Shown: positions 1-10,255, counted from the stretch's first letter. The stretch: 64,000 nucleotides of DNA from Cohnella sp. AR92 (GCF_003990975.1 NZ_RZJR01000010.1:114132-178131), one strand, 5' to 3'. Made by a program: numbers and translations. The notes: generated by a model from the letters alone, not told the origin.

Positions 1-510
1 GGCCTGATTCCGAACTACATCCTCGTCGCCCAGAAGCTGCAGATGCGGGATACGATTTGGGCAATCGTGATTCCCGGCGCCATCAGCGCCTTCAATGTCA
101 TATTAGTGAAAACCTTCTTCGCAGGTTTGCCTAATGAAGTAGAAGAAGCGGCAAAGGTAGATGGATTGGGAGTTTACGGAATTTTCACGAGGATCGTCTT
201 GCCTCTCTCGAAGCCCATTCTGGCCACGATGTTCCTGTTCGCCATGGTCGCTTACTGGAACGATTGGTTTACCGCTTCTTTGTACTTGAACACGAAGGAA
301 TCATGGCCTGTATCCTTGTACTTGCGGCAGATCGTTGACAACTTAGTCAGCACGCAAGAATTCAGTTCGTCCGACGCGGCATCCGTCCAGATTGCGGCGA
401 CGATTAAATCCACCGCGATGATCTTGACCGCTCTGCCGATTATCTGCATCTACCCGTTCATTCAGAAGTATTTCGTACAGGGGATGCTGATCGGTTCCGT
501 AAAAGGGTAA
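1..510 (+). CDS. Carbohydrate ABC transporter permease, LplC/MalG type (5' partial)
   Basis: The reading frame is open from base 1 to the stop at 508-510, so the gene starts before the window. The visible 169 residues are the C-terminal part of a membrane permease. The cytoplasmic EAA loop, which contacts the ATPase, is visible around residues 46-66 (EEAAKVDGLG followed by LPLSKP), and the tail FIQKYFVQGMLIGSVKG is typical of sugar permeases of the MalG/LplC group. Hydrophobic segments flank the loop. It is followed after about 100 bases by a solute-binding lipoprotein, as in LplABC-type operons, which in this group use a shared ATPase encoded elsewhere. Substrate unknown; the neighbouring GH2 enzyme suggests an oligosaccharide. 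Confidence 0.9.
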   Translation, partial: GLIPNYILVAQKLQMRDTIWAIVIPGAISAFNVILVKTFFAGLPNEVEEAAKVDGLGVYGIFTRIVLPLSKPILATMFLFAMVAYWNDWFTASLYLNTKESWPVSLYLRQIVDNLVSTQEFSSSDAASVQIAATIKSTAMILTALPIICIYPFIQKYFVQGMLIGSVKG

Positions 511-611
511 CGAACGGTTTCACAGAAGGGCTGCACCGCTGACACTGTCTATCCATCTATGTCCTGCAGCATTTCTACCATTATAAAAAATCGAGAATAG
601 GGAGGCGCAAT

Positions 612-2291
612 ATGAAGACGGTTAAAAAGACAACAGGAGTTTTGCTAGCGGCATCATTGGCAGTCGGACTTGCAGCATGCAGCAATAACGACAACGAGGC
701 ATCCAACTCGGCACCGAAGAGCTCGGCGCCAGCCAGCTCCGCAGCTTCCAACGATGCATCAAAGTTGGGTTATACCTTCGGCGAAGGCGTAACGTTCCAT
801 TCCGACAAGCCTGTAACTTACTCCATGATGTACAGCGATCACGAGGCGTATCCCTACCAGAAGGAATGGAGACTCTGGAGCGCAATCCAGGAGAAGACCA
901 ACGTATCTTTCGACCTGACTATCGCGGCTAGAACCGAATACGAGAATCAGAAGGCGCTGCTCATAAACAGCGGTGACGCTCCTTACATCATTCCCAAAAC
1001 GTACGACGAGTCGCCATTTGTTGACGGGGGCCAAATCGTCGCGATCAGCGATTATGTGCAATACATGCCTAACTACCTCAAGGCCGTCAAAGACTGGGGT
1101 TTGGAGAAAGATCTGAAATCCAAACTTAAGGCTGATGGCAAATACTACGTGCTTCCGGGCTTGTGGGAGAATGCGGCCGGCGGTTATTCCTACGTCATTC
1201 GGAAAGATATCTTCGAGAAAGCCGGCGTAGACGTAGTGGGCCAAGAAGCCAACTGGACGTATGAAGACTTCTATGCGGCGATGAAGAAAGTAAAAGAGTA
1301 CACGGGCGCGAAGTATGTCATGTCCGATCGCTTCAAGGGCGATTCCACGCTGAAAGTCGCAGGCGTTGAATACGGAGTAAGAGCCGGCTGGGATTTGGCT
1401 AACGGCTTGAAGTTCGACGAGGCCGCGAAGAAGTTCTACTTCTCCAACACGACGGAAGACTACAAAGCCTTCCTCACCTACTTCAACAAACTGATTAAAG
1501 AAGGCATTCTTGACCCGGAATCCTTCACGGCGGAAGACGATCCGCAACTTGCAAAATTCTATAGAGGCGAAACGTACGTCATGGCCGCAAATTATCAGAA
1601 CGTGGGCGACATGAAGGTGAAAATGCAAGTTCCGGATGCGGAGCTGTACATGATCACGATGCCAGGCGGTCCGAAAGGACAACTTCAAGTTGAAAACACC
1701 CGTCTGGAAAATGGCATCATGATCAGCAAGAATGCGCTTAAGGATCTTGGCGAAGAGAAGTTCATCGAAATGCTTCGTTTCATTGACTGGCTGTGGTACT
1801 CCGATGAAGGTCAAACGCTAAGCCTGTGGGGCGTTGAAGGGGAAACCTATACGAAGGATGCGGACGGCAACATCAAGCTAAATCCGGAAATCACGTACAA
1901 TGGTCTGAACCCTGAAGCAACGAAGAAATTGAACTTCGACTATGGCTTCGCTGGCGGCGTATTCGCATACGGAGGTACGAATAAGCTGAGAACATCGAAG
2001 TTCACCGACGGCGAGAAGGATTACACGAACCGTGTCTTGACCACGCGTCAACCTCGCGAGATCGATCCGCCGATTATGGGAACTCCTGACGAGAGCGAAG
2101 AGATGAACCTGATCCAGAAGCCTCTGATGGATTATGTGAAGACGATGACGCTGAAGTTCATTACAGGCCAAGCAGACATCGGCAAGGAATGGGATTCCTA
2201 TGTCGCCCAAGCCAAAGCAAGCGGCAGCGAGCGGTATACCGAGATGGCGAACAAGATCTTCGAGAAGACGAAGGGCTCTCTCGGTTATTAA
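612..2291 (+). CDS. Extracellular solute-binding lipoprotein, LplA-like
   Basis: 559-residue sugar-binding protein of an ABC importer, anchored outside the membrane. The N-terminus is a lipoprotein signal: basic MKTVKK, a hydrophobic stretch and the lipobox GLAAC with Cys23 as the lipidated residue, followed by a Ser/Ala/Asn-rich linker to about residue 50. The size and the C-terminal pattern match the large LplA-type binding proteins of Paenibacillus. The start is supported by the site GGAGGCGCAAT just upstream. It lies downstream of the permease at 1-510 and upstream of a GH2 glycosidase, so the three probably act in uptake and hydrolysis of one plant-derived glycan. Confidence 0.92.
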   Translation: MKTVKKTTGVLLAASLAVGLAACSNNDNEASNSAPKSSAPASSAASNDASKLGYTFGEGVTFHSDKPVTYSMMYSDHEAYPYQKEWRLWSAIQEKTNVSFDLTIAARTEYENQKALLINSGDAPYIIPKTYDESPFVDGGQIVAISDYVQYMPNYLKAVKDWGLEKDLKSKLKADGKYYVLPGLWENAAGGYSYVIRKDIFEKAGVDVVGQEANWTYEDFYAAMKKVKEYTGAKYVMSDRFKGDSTLKVAGVEYGVRAGWDLANGLKFDEAAKKFYFSNTTEDYKAFLTYFNKLIKEGILDPESFTAEDDPQLAKFYRGETYVMAANYQNVGDMKVKMQVPDAELYMITMPGGPKGQLQVENTRLENGIMISKNALKDLGEEKFIEMLRFIDWLWYSDEGQTLSLWGVEGETYTKDADGNIKLNPEITYNGLNPEATKKLNFDYGFAGGVFAYGGTNKLRTSKFTDGEKDYTNRVLTTRQPREIDPPIMGTPDESEEMNLIQKPLMDYVKTMTLKFITGQADIGKEWDSYVAQAKASGSERYTEMANKIFEKTKGSLGY

Positions 2292-2397
2292 ACGATAGTA
2301 AGATTCAAACAGAGGGATCTACGGTCCGGTCGAATACTTCGGCCGGCTGCCGCAGATCCTGATTGTCATTTTATCGAAGAAAGCGGGCGCGGCAGAG

Positions 2398-5300
2398 ATG
2401 AACAAGAAGACACTCTTTAACGACGGATGGGAATTCGCCAAGAGCGGACTCGACGAGACGGACTGGACGGAGCTCGTCTTCAAGCCGGTTGACGTTCCCC
2501 ATGATTGGCTGATCGAGGACTCTCTCAACCTGTACGAGGACGGCATCGGCTGGTACCGCAGAAGATTCTCTTATACGGAAGAAGCCGAGAGCGTTCTTCT
2601 TTCTTTCGACGGGGTCTACATGGATTCTTCCGTATACGTGAATCGCGCGTTCGTCGGGGAGTGGAAGTACGGCTATTCCTCCTTCGAGCACGATATCACG
2701 GGCGCTCTTCAGGCCGGAGTCAACGAGATCGTCGTGAAGGTCGTCCATCAGGCGCCGAACAGCCGCTGGTACTCGGGAGCGGGAATCTATCGGAACGTCT
2801 GGTTGAGAACGAGGGGTCCCAGCTGTCTGGCGACGGACGGCGTTTATTTTAGCATAAAACAGGCAGAGGACGGGTGGGAGGTAGAGGTCGACACGGAGGT
2901 CGCCGCTGGCGAAGACGTTATGCTTACTCAGACAATCCTGCTCGGGGATGCGTCCGTCGCGTCCGTCTCCTGCGAAGTCCCTGCCGGAAATAGGCCGGAT
3001 TCGCCGGTCAACCAGAAGCTGTCGATCCGCGATCCCCTCCCGTGGAGTCCGGCGGAGCCTCATCTCTATCGGCTGGTCACGGAACTAAGGAAGCTGGATT
3101 CGTCCGAGGATAACCGCTTGCAGGAGGGGCAAGGCATTCTTCTGGAGCGAGTGACTCAGAACCTCGGCTTCCGCTCGATTGAACTCGATCCTTCTCAGGG
3201 GCTCATCCTAAACGGCCTCCGGATGAAAATAAACGGGGTGTGCGAGCATCACGATCTCGGGGCGCTGGGAGCGGCGTTTAATAAGGAAGCGCTGAGAAGA
3301 AGGCTCGCGATTCTCAAGGACATGGGGGCGAACGCGATCCGGACGGCCCACAACATGCCGGCGCCGGAGCTGATGGATCTGGCGGACGAGATGGGCTTCC
3401 TCGTCGTCTCGGAGGCGTTCGACATGTGGGAGAGGCCGAAAACCCCTTACGACTACGCCCGCTTTTTCCCGGAATGGGCCGCCTTGGACGTAAGAAGCTG
3501 GGTTCGCCGCGACCGAAATCGCCCGAGCCTGCTCCTGTGGAGCATCGGCAACGAGATCTACGATACCCATGCGGACGAGCGCGGGCAGGAGATCACCCGA
3601 ATGCTGATGGAGGAAGTGCGGAAGCATGATCCGAGGGGCAATGCCAAAGTGACGATCGGCTCCAACTATATGCCTTGGGAGAATGCGCAGAAGTGCGCGG
3701 ACATCGTCAAGATCGCGGGCTACAACTATGCCGAGAAATACTACCGCAAGCACCGCGAGGAGCATCCGGATTGGGTCATCTACGGAAGCGAGACAGCGTC
3801 GGTCGTGCAGAGTCGGGGAGTGTATCATTTTCCATATGAGAAGCCCATCCTGACCGACGACGACGAGCAGTGCTCGGCGCTCGGGAACAGCTCGACCAGC
3901 TGGGGAGCCAAGTCGGCGGAAGCCTGCATCATCGCGGAGAGGGATACCCCGTTCTCCCTCGGCCAGTTCCTGTGGACCGGCTTCGATTATATCGGGGAGC
4001 CGACGCCGTACCACACGAAGAATTCCTACTTCGGGCAGGTCGACACGGCCACGTTCGAGAAAGACTCCTATTTTATCTACCAAGCGGCATGGACGGATTA
4101 TCGCTCCCGCCCGATGGTGCACCTGTTCCCTTACTGGGACTTCAACGAAGGGCAGATCGTCGACGTCCGGGCCTGCACCAACGCGCCAAGGGTAGAGCTG
4201 CTCGTGAACGGCCGCTCCATGGGGCTTCAGGAGATAGACTGGGCGAAGGGGACGCAGCTTGTCGGCTGGTGGAAGGTTCCGTATGAGACGGGGGAGATCC
4301 GGGCGATCGCCTACGACGAGAATGGATCGGTTGTTGCTGCTGCCGCAAGAAGCTCGTTCGGAGATGCGGCGCAGATTAGGATAGGGGCCGATAAGGAGCG
4401 ACTGATCGCCAACGGGACGGACTTGGTCTTCGTGGAGATCGGCATGGAGGACAAGGACGGCCGTCCCGTGGCCAACGCGAACAACCGGGTGCGGGTCGAG
4501 GTGACGGGAGCGGGCCGGCTTATCGGCTTGGACAACGGAGACAGCACGGATTACGATTCGTACAAGGGCTTGAGCAGAAGACTGTTCGGCGGCAAGCTGA
4601 TGGCGATCGTGGCGGCGACTATGGAGCCGGGCAAGGCGAGGATTGAGGTGTCCTCCGAGGGAATGCGGAGCAGCTTCTTGGAGATCGAGTCCTTGCCCGT
4701 GGCCGATCCGAAGCTATTGGAGGGAACCTCCGCGAACGAGCGGAATCAAGAGAAGCCCGTCGCGATGGGGGAGATCGGAGAATTGCCTCTGCGGAAAATA
4801 GCCATCAAGAGTCCTTCCGGCCAGTCGTTCGGAGAGTCCGTGCGATTGATGGTCGTGCGCGCCGAGCTTTACCCCGTTAATAGTTCCTATCGCGAAGTAG
4901 AATGGAGCGCCGTCAACGATTCGGGAATCGCCTCGAATATCGCCAGGGTAGAAGCGAATGGTCTCGAGGCGAAGGTAATCGCCCTGGGAGACGGAGAGTT
5001 CCGCCTGCGATGCGCGAGCAAGAACGGGACGGGGAAGACGAAGCTGATCTCGCAGCTGGAGTTCAAGGCGGCAGGGATCGGCAAAGCCTTCAAAGATCCT
5101 TACGGCTTCGTCTCCGCCGGCTTATACGACTTCAGCAAGGGCGAGGTGGGCAACGGCAACGAGAGGGGAGTCGCGACAAGCCGGGACGGGGAGACCCAAG
5201 TCGGCTTCCGCGATCTCGACTTCGGTCCGTACGGCTCGGATACGATTACGCTGCCGATCTTCGCCCTGTCGAGCGAGGAGTATCCGATTCAGATCTGGGA

Positions 5301-5877
5301 GGGAATGCCCGGAGAAGAAGGAAGCGTCCTGCTGGCCGACGCGGTCTACCAGAAGCCTTCCCGGTGGAACGTGTATCAGGAGGAGACCTATCGCTTGTCC
5401 AAGAGGCTGCGCGGGGTGAGCTCGATCTGCTTCGTTCTTCGGCAGAAGGTGCACATCAAAGGCTTCTCGTTCACGAAACCGAACAAGGCGCTTGAGCTTC
5501 ACCATGCGGCGGACAGCGACCGGATCTACGGGGATACGTACGTTATGGAGGGGACATGCGTCGAAGGGATCGGGAACAACGTCTCCCTGGAGTTCGATCA
5601 GATGGACTTCGGCAGCGAGGGGGTTACCCGACTTGCCGTGTACGGGCGGTCGGAGATCGATCGGAATACGATCCATGTTCGGTTCTCCGGAAACGGGGTG
5701 GAGGGGGGCGAAGGAGAGGGCTCGGAAGAATCCATCTGCATTCTTGAATTCTCCCGAACCGATGGCTACGAGAAGCGGCTGTTCGACCTGGGACAGGTGA
5801 GGGGCTCCCGGAAGGTGACCTTCCTGTTCCTCCCGGGAAGCCGCTTCGACTTCGGCTGGTTCCAATTCATCCGGTGA
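2398..5877 (+). CDS. Glycoside hydrolase family 2 protein (beta-galactosidase/glucuronidase-like) with extra C-terminal beta domains
   Basis: 1159 residues without a signal peptide, hence probably cytoplasmic. Order: GH2 sugar-binding domain (about 5-145, with VPHDWLIEDS and SRWYSGAGIYRNVW), an Ig-like domain (about 150-265), the TIM barrel (about 270-560), then beta domains. The likely acid/base is Glu386 in WSIGNEIYD and the likely nucleophile is Glu465 in IYGSETAS. Residues about 570-780 resemble the Ig-like DUF4982-type segment (HLFPYWDFNEGQ, VELLVNGRSMG). The last 250 residues look like two CBM6-like beta-sandwiches, an assignment by pattern only. The ribosome site is weak. The gene overlaps the 3' end of the convergent Nif3-like gene by 11 bases. 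The exact substrate (galactoside, glucuronide or xyloside) cannot be read from sequence. Confidence 0.88.
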   Translation: MNKKTLFNDGWEFAKSGLDETDWTELVFKPVDVPHDWLIEDSLNLYEDGIGWYRRRFSYTEEAESVLLSFDGVYMDSSVYVNRAFVGEWKYGYSSFEHDITGALQAGVNEIVVKVVHQAPNSRWYSGAGIYRNVWLRTRGPSCLATDGVYFSIKQAEDGWEVEVDTEVAAGEDVMLTQTILLGDASVASVSCEVPAGNRPDSPVNQKLSIRDPLPWSPAEPHLYRLVTELRKLDSSEDNRLQEGQGILLERVTQNLGFRSIELDPSQGLILNGLRMKINGVCEHHDLGALGAAFNKEALRRRLAILKDMGANAIRTAHNMPAPELMDLADEMGFLVVSEAFDMWERPKTPYDYARFFPEWAALDVRSWVRRDRNRPSLLLWSIGNEIYDTHADERGQEITRMLMEEVRKHDPRGNAKVTIGSNYMPWENAQKCADIVKIAGYNYAEKYYRKHREEHPDWVIYGSETASVVQSRGVYHFPYEKPILTDDDEQCSALGNSSTSWGAKSAEACIIAERDTPFSLGQFLWTGFDYIGEPTPYHTKNSYFGQVDTATFEKDSYFIYQAAWTDYRSRPMVHLFPYWDFNEGQIVDVRACTNAPRVELLVNGRSMGLQEIDWAKGTQLVGWWKVPYETGEIRAIAYDENGSVVAAAARSSFGDAAQIRIGADKERLIANGTDLVFVEIGMEDKDGRPVANANNRVRVEVTGAGRLIGLDNGDSTDYDSYKGLSRRLFGGKLMAIVAATMEPGKARIEVSSEGMRSSFLEIESLPVADPKLLEGTSANERNQEKPVAMGEIGELPLRKIAIKSPSGQSFGESVRLMVVRAELYPVNSSYREVEWSAVNDSGIASNIARVEANGLEAKVIALGDGEFRLRCASKNGTGKTKLISQLEFKAAGIGKAFKDPYGFVSAGLYDFSKGEVGNGNERGVATSRDGETQVGFRDLDFGPYGSDTITLPIFALSSEEYPIQIWEGMPGEEGSVLLADAVYQKPSRWNVYQEETYRLSKRLRGVSSICFVLRQKVHIKGFSFTKPNKALELHHAADSDRIYGDTYVMEGTCVEGIGNNVSLEFDQMDFGSEGVTRLAVYGRSEIDRNTIHVRFSGNGVEGGEGEGSEESICILEFSRTDGYEKRLFDLGQVRGSRKVTFLFLPGSRFDFGWFQFIR

Positions 5878-6664
5878 ACACCCGGAAAGCAGGCTCGCCC
5901 TTGAGGAAGCGAACGGGGAGATAAGGATACAAGGATTGCAAGCGGTCCGCCAGGAGGCGCATGCCCGGCTCCTCGCTCTCCGCGTGTCCTAATAATAGAA
6001 ACGATCTCGAGACGCCTTGATACGCGGAATCCCTCGCGTATTCGGGCGTTTCCCATTCCGGGCCTTCGCCCGCTAGGATTAAGTCGAGGCCCTTCTCGCG
6101 GAAGAGAGGGATGGCATTGTCTCCGCCGCCCCGGTAGCCTACCAGCACTCCGACGCGTCGGCAGGCCATGTCCGCGTCTCCCGCCAGCCGGACGAAGGGG
6201 ATGTCGAGCCGCTCGCGGACTTGAACGGCGATGTCGCTTGCCTTGGCTTCCGGGATGCGAAGAACGGCGGCCGTCGGCAGCATCTCTTCTACATATTCCT
6301 CCCATCCTAGGCTATGAAGCAGGCCGGTCATGATGAGATCGGGCTCCGACCGATGGCAGTAGTCATGATGCCGGTAGATGGCAAGACCGGCATGATCGAT
6401 CCATGCGCTCTTGGTTTGATAGACCGGATCGGACGGAAGCGGGCCGCTCGGCATCCGATGGCTGTAATAGATCCCTTCATGCGAGATCAATAGGTTCGCT
6501 CCCAGCTCGGCGGCACGCTCGACTATCGACTGGGTCGCCATGAACGCCGTCGCGATGCCCGTCACCTCCGTGTCCTGATGGCCCGTCTCCAGCACGTCGA
6601 CGCTTCCCTCGATCGGCGGCGCGGAGCCTCTCAATTGTTCGATAACCTCTCCAATAGTCGGCAT
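5867..6664 (-). CDS. Nif3-like dinuclear metal centre protein
   Basis: 265 residues, close to the short form of the Nif3/YbgI family, which binds two metal ions in a ring-shaped hexamer and whose biochemical role is poorly defined. Supporting motifs are the N-terminal HEGIYY (His-Glu ligands), a central GVLVGYRGGGDN and LAGEGPEWE, and the C-terminal GHAESEEPG with a His/Glu pair. It shares its 3' end with the GH2 gene on the other strand (11-base overlap). Upstream, a leader with several hairpins separates it from the xylanase terminator, so it probably has its own promoter. Confidence 0.8.
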   Translation of the reverse strand: MPTIGEVIEQLRGSAPPIEGSVDVLETGHQDTEVTGIATAFMATQSIVERAAELGANLLISHEGIYYSHRMPSGPLPSDPVYQTKSAWIDHAGLAIYRHHDYCHRSEPDLIMTGLLHSLGWEEYVEEMLPTAAVLRIPEAKASDIAVQVRERLDIPFVRLAGDADMACRRVGVLVGYRGGGDNAIPLFREKGLDLILAGEGPEWETPEYARDSAYQGVSRSFLLLGHAESEEPGMRLLADRLQSLYPYLPVRFLKGEPAFRVFTG

Positions 6665-6766
6665 GAGGGTTTCCTTTCTGCGTTGGAGTTGGAATAGAGT
6701 GTCTCTTCTTTTATCCCCTTAAACTTCGGCGACCGGGGGGCGATTTCCTTGTGGGAGAGGCATCTA

Positions 6767-6840
6767 GGCGACGTATCGCCGCCAAGTGAGCCGTCCGAGC
6801 ACCCTGCAACCCGACAAAGTCGGGTTACAGAGCCAAGCTC
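6767..6840 (-). other. Cluster of three short hairpins in the leader of the Nif3-like gene
   Basis: Between the xylanase terminator and the Nif3-like start lie three consecutive self-complementary segments: 6767-6780 (GGCGA-CGTA-TCGCC), 6804-6830 (12-bp stem CTGCAACCCGAC/GTCGGGTTACAG with one wobble and a 3-base loop) and 6830-6840 (GAGC-CAA-GCTC). None is followed by a T-run on either strand, so they are not obvious terminators. They would lie in the 5' part of a nif3 transcript. I could not match them to a known riboswitch consensus; a dispersed repeat is an alternative. Confidence 0.35.
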
Positions 6841-6864
6841 TCGCCCTACATGGAGAAAAGAAAA

Positions 6865-6897
6865 AGCCTCCTAATCCGCAAAGGGGATTAGGAGGCT
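6865..6897 (-). terminator. Rho-independent terminator of the xylanase gene
   Basis: Perfect 13-bp stem (6865-6877 with 6885-6897) and a 7-base loop. Read on the minus strand it is followed by TTTTCTTTTCT. It starts 14 bases after the xylanase stop codon. Confidence 0.9.
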
Positions 6898-6910
6898 CTA
6901 TCCTGCTTGC

Positions 6911-9900
6911 TTAACCCCGGATCTGGGTCACGGAGAAGACGATTCTCCCGGTCGCGGCGTCATATTGACCGTCAGGCACCACGGTTACATGGCCATCGCC
7001 GTTCAAGTACCGGATGAGGATATGGTCGGGACGGCGAAGCTCGGCGGCGGTCGGCGCATAGGGAACGGAGACCGTTAAAGGCGCCTTCTGGTTGCTCCAA
7101 TCGCTCGCCTTGCCATCGAAGAAAGCGCTCAGGCTTATGATCGGAAGCTGATCGTCCTTCTTCTTGCCGTTATCCGTCGGAGCTTGAGCAACGCGGAAGG
7201 ACGCTTGCTCCGCTTTGGATTTCTCTTTGGTCAGCGCGTCGCTTGGAATCCGCATCGTCGCCAGCTCCGTCTGCCAACTCAGCTCGAACTTGATCTTGCC
7301 TCTCAATCGTTCGGCAGGAAGCTGAACTTCGTAAGACGTCGCGCCCGTTTGCTTGGGCATGTCGATGACAATCGTCTTGATGCCGTTCGAAGCCGGAGCG
7401 GCAAGCTCAAGAGCTTTCTTCAGGTTGCCCTCGGTAACGACTCCTTTAGCCAGGCTGCCTTGCAGCTTTACCTCCGGCGTGATCGTGACGACGCCATCCT
7501 TGACCGTTACGGGCCCTTCGCTCTTGCCGTCCAGGGTCAGTACGCCGAACACCGAAGTGTCCATGTAGCCTGAGCCGGTCGTGTCGTTCCAGGCGGCGAC
7601 GCTCTGACGAACGCCGTCCTTCGCGTCGTTGATCTGCACGTCGAAGCCCAGCTCCTTGCCATTGGCCGGGGCGACGGCTTCGATCGGGATCTTCGCTTCC
7701 ACCACGTAGTTCGTTCCCGACGTCTTCGTTGCCGATACGAATCCTTCGGCTATGGCCGGCGGGTTGAAGGAAGTTTCATTTTCAAAGTTGATCCGATATT
7801 GCCCGTCGCCCTCTTGATAGAACGAAGTCTTGGCGTTGTCCGGATCGAGGAAAATCTCGACGGAGTCCTGTTCCCAAGGGTTCGCGCTCGCCTTGTTCAA
7901 CTGCGTGTCGCTGACTTGGGTAAGGACGTAGAGATAGTGTTCGTCCCATAGAACCTTGGCGGTTCCGGTCGCGCCTTGCCAAGCCATCTGGTAACGGTTC
8001 ACCGGGAGTTCGGGAGCCTCACTCCAGATCGCGTCGATCGTTCCATCGATGACCGGGGTACCGTATTTGGCGGTTCCTTGGTTCGCTTGCGTCGATTGAG
8101 GGGGATGCTCGGCCATGTACTTCTCCGGATCGATGACTCCGTAATAGGCAGGTTTGGCTTGGAGGTTCTTATCGAAAAGCAACGGGTTGGAGGAAGCTCT
8201 CCAGCTCGTGCCGTCGTCCATGCCCCAGAAGGTGACGCGAGCGATCTTGTCGGCGTGGGAATGGAAGAGTGCCATCAGCTGCGCGTACAGGTAGGCTTGA
8301 GCAGCCGCTTGTTTCTCGGACAACTGGTAGTTGCTGCCGGCCTGAATGTCCAGCTCGGAGACGCTGACCTCGACACCCAGGGAAATGAACCTCTCCAGCG
8401 ACAGTTTCACATTTTCCGGATTCGTGTTGACGTTATAGTGTCCCTGCATGCCGATGCCGTCGATCAACAGCCTGCCGGGATGACTTTGCGCATACTTGGC
8501 GTTGAGCGCTTGAACCATGCCCGCGATAGCTTGGGCTTTGCTCTGGTTATCCTCGTTATAGTCGTTGTAGTAGAGCTTGATATCCCAATCGGGGTGGTCG
8601 TCCAGCACTTCCCGTGCCGCCAGGAACGCCTGCTCGACATAGTCCGGGCCGATCGCTTTGTACCAAGGCGTCTGACGCAGGGAACCCTGCCAGTCCGCCG
8701 GATTCGCGGGGGTGTCGTTCATCGCTTCGTTAACGACGTCCCAAGAGATGACCTTGCTGCCGAAGTGCTCCATGACCGTGCGGATATGCGTTCTCAGGTT
8801 GACGAGCGCCTCGTCCCGCCCCAGAGGAGCGCCGGAAGTCGTGTCGGTATTCAGCCACGCCGGAGATTGCTGGTGCCAGACGAGCACGTGTCCGTGCATT
8901 TGCATGCCTTCGGACCGTACTTTATCCACGAGAGCGTCGGCAGCGGCAAAGGTGAAGTTGCCCTTGGTCGGCTGAAGCGCGTCCGGCTTCATGGCATTGC
9001 CAGCCGTCGCGACATTGTGGTGCATCTTCAGCAGATCCAGGCGGACGCCCTCCAGATCCTCGGCGGAGATCGCGTTGCCGATCAGGAAATCATCCTGATA
9101 AGCCGTCTTGATGGGGGTCAGGTCCTTCTGGATGGAGATCGGAGCCGATCCCGTGTTGACGAAGCTGACATCGTCAATGTAGAAAGAAGCGGTCGCGTTG
9201 CTTGAGCTCTCGACGTAGATCGTCAGGTACTCGTCGCCGACGCTGCTGTAGCGATAGGTTCCTTCGTACTGCACCCAGCCATCGCTCGTGCCGATCGTCT
9301 TGGCGGCTAGGCTGACGTAATTGGCGGTGCTGCCTTGGCCGATCTGGGTCGAGAGCTGAAGCTGCGAGCTGGCCGGGGAGATCAGCTTGACCCAGGCGGT
9401 CACTTTATACTCGCTGCCTTTGTCGACATACTTCTCTACCCGAAGGGACGGGCCGTGCCAGGTGTCCGTTCGTCCTTCCACCTTCAGCGAGTAGCCGCCG
9501 CCTTCCGTATGGTTGGCTTCATTCGTGACCGAAAGCGTCTCCGTTCCGGCTCTTCCTGCGAAGCCTCCGGTCGTCTGATCCTCGAAGGTAACCGTGCTGA
9601 ACGGCAGGGCAGGCGGGCGCGTCGGATCTACCCCGCCTCCGGCGTCGCTCTTCTTCGTAATCAGCACATCGCCGATGTAGAAAGGGACGGTCGCGCCCGT
9701 ATCGTTGGATTGCACGCGAAGCGCACGATCCGTGCTCGTATCGACCGTGAACTCCTTGGTCAGGGTGAAAGCCGCTCCTGCCGTTAGATTAGCCGCTGCG
9801 AGGAACGCATAGCTGTCCACCGTCTGGAGGAAGGCTTGGGAACCGCTCGGGACCGAAGCGTCCGCGTCAACGTAGCCTTTAACGGTTACCGTATACGTCT

Positions 9901-10204
9901 CGCCGTTAACGAGGCCGATATTGGCAAAATTAAAGTCGGCGGCATCCCAGTTATTGGCGCGGTTGCTTACGTACAGGGCGGCGCCGTCGTCATTGCCGTC
10001 GAATGTCTTGCCGGTTACGGCTGTCAGGGAAGCTCCGCCGGACTGGGACGCTGCCCCCTTGCCGCCGGCGAAGGTCTCATGGTAGACCGTTGCGACGGCT
10101 GGATCCGTCGAGTCGGCCGTTGCCGTTGCAGCGAACAAGCCGGATGGTACAAGCATGGCCGCCGCAAGCACGAGCGACACGATTGCGGTCATTCTATTCT
10201 TCAT
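6911..10204 (-). CDS. Secreted endo-1,4-beta-xylanase, GH10 with N-terminal CBM22-like and C-terminal CBM9-like modules
   Basis: 1097-residue extracellular xylan hydrolase. A Sec signal peptide ([10 protein letters not shown]... to about Ala27) is followed by two carbohydrate-binding beta-sandwiches of the CBM4/9/22 type (about 37-185 and 200-350). Then comes the GH10 barrel (about 357-690) with acid/base Glu493 in [10 protein letters not shown] and nucleophile Glu617 in [11 protein letters not shown], and a CBM9-like module (about 710-905). The last 170 residues match the kind of spacer that in Paenibacillus surface xylanases precedes S-layer homology domains, but the protein ends at FSVTQIRG with no SLH repeats, so it should be released rather than anchored. 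Start supported by GAGGAAGGGAG upstream. The promoter region carries two cre/LacI-type palindromes. Confidence 0.95.
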   Translation of the reverse strand: MKNRMTAIVSLVLAAAMLVPSGLFAATATADSTDPAVATVYHETFAGGKGAASQSGGASLTAVTGKTFDGNDDGAALYVSNRANNWDAADFNFANIGLVNGETYTVTVKGYVDADASVPSGSQAFLQTVDSYAFLAAANLTAGAAFTLTKEFTVDTSTDRALRVQSNDTGATVPFYIGDVLITKKSDAGGGVDPTRPPALPFSTVTFEDQTTGGFAGRAGTETLSVTNEANHTEGGGYSLKVEGRTDTWHGPSLRVEKYVDKGSEYKVTAWVKLISPASSQLQLSTQIGQGSTANYVSLAAKTIGTSDGWVQYEGTYRYSSVGDEYLTIYVESSSNATASFYIDDVSFVNTGSAPISIQKDLTPIKTAYQDDFLIGNAISAEDLEGVRLDLLKMHHNVATAGNAMKPDALQPTKGNFTFAAADALVDKVRSEGMQMHGHVLVWHQQSPAWLNTDTTSGAPLGRDEALVNLRTHIRTVMEHFGSKVISWDVVNEAMNDTPANPADWQGSLRQTPWYKAIGPDYVEQAFLAAREVLDDHPDWDIKLYYNDYNEDNQSKAQAIAGMVQALNAKYAQSHPGRLLIDGIGMQGHYNVNTNPENVKLSLERFISLGVEVSVSELDIQAGSNYQLSEKQAAAQAYLYAQLMALFHSHADKIARVTFWGMDDGTSWRASSNPLLFDKNLQAKPAYYGVIDPEKYMAEHPPQSTQANQGTAKYGTPVIDGTIDAIWSEAPELPVNRYQMAWQGATGTAKVLWDEHYLYVLTQVSDTQLNKASANPWEQDSVEIFLDPDNAKTSFYQEGDGQYRINFENETSFNPPAIAEGFVSATKTSGTNYVVEAKIPIEAVAPANGKELGFDVQINDAKDGVRQSVAAWNDTTGSGYMDTSVFGVLTLDGKSEGPVTVKDGVVTITPEVKLQGSLAKGVVTEGNLKKALELAAPASNGIKTIVIDMPKQTGATSYEVQLPAERLRGKIKFELSWQTELATMRIPSDALTKEKSKAEQASFRVAQAPTDNGKKKDDQLPIISLSAFFDGKASDWSNQKAPLTVSVPYAPTAAELRRPDHILIRYLNGDGHVTVVPDGQYDAATGRIVFSVTQIRG

Positions 10205-10240
10205 TTACTCCCTTCCTCTCCGAAAGCTAATAGGAATTAA

Positions 10241-10255
10241 GTTAAGCGCTTACAA
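10241..10255 (-). promoter_or_regulatory. cre/LacI-type operator, promoter-distal to coding (5' UTR copy)
   Basis: GTTAAGCGCTTACAA contains the perfect palindrome TAAGCGCTTA (10243-10252) and fits the CcpA cre pattern TGWAANCGNTNWCA apart from the first bases. It lies in the leader of the xylanase mRNA, about 35-40 bases downstream of the start point predicted from the minus-strand TATAAT (10291-10296). A roadblock or looping repression site is the likely role. Confidence 0.6.

Noticed and set aside
759..1814. 351-codon frame antisense to the first binding lipoprotein
   Set aside because: Shadow of a strongly supported lipoprotein gene; no motif.
6767..6840. Hairpin cluster considered as a known riboswitch (cyclic di-GMP, cyclic di-AMP, SAM, glycine, cobalamin)
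   Set aside because: The conserved sequence motifs of these classes as I know them are absent on both strands; kept only as an unassigned structure.
7976..9205. 409-codon frame antisense to the xylanase
   Set aside because: Fully inside the GH10 coding region with intact catalytic residues on the other strand; no ribosome site or domain.
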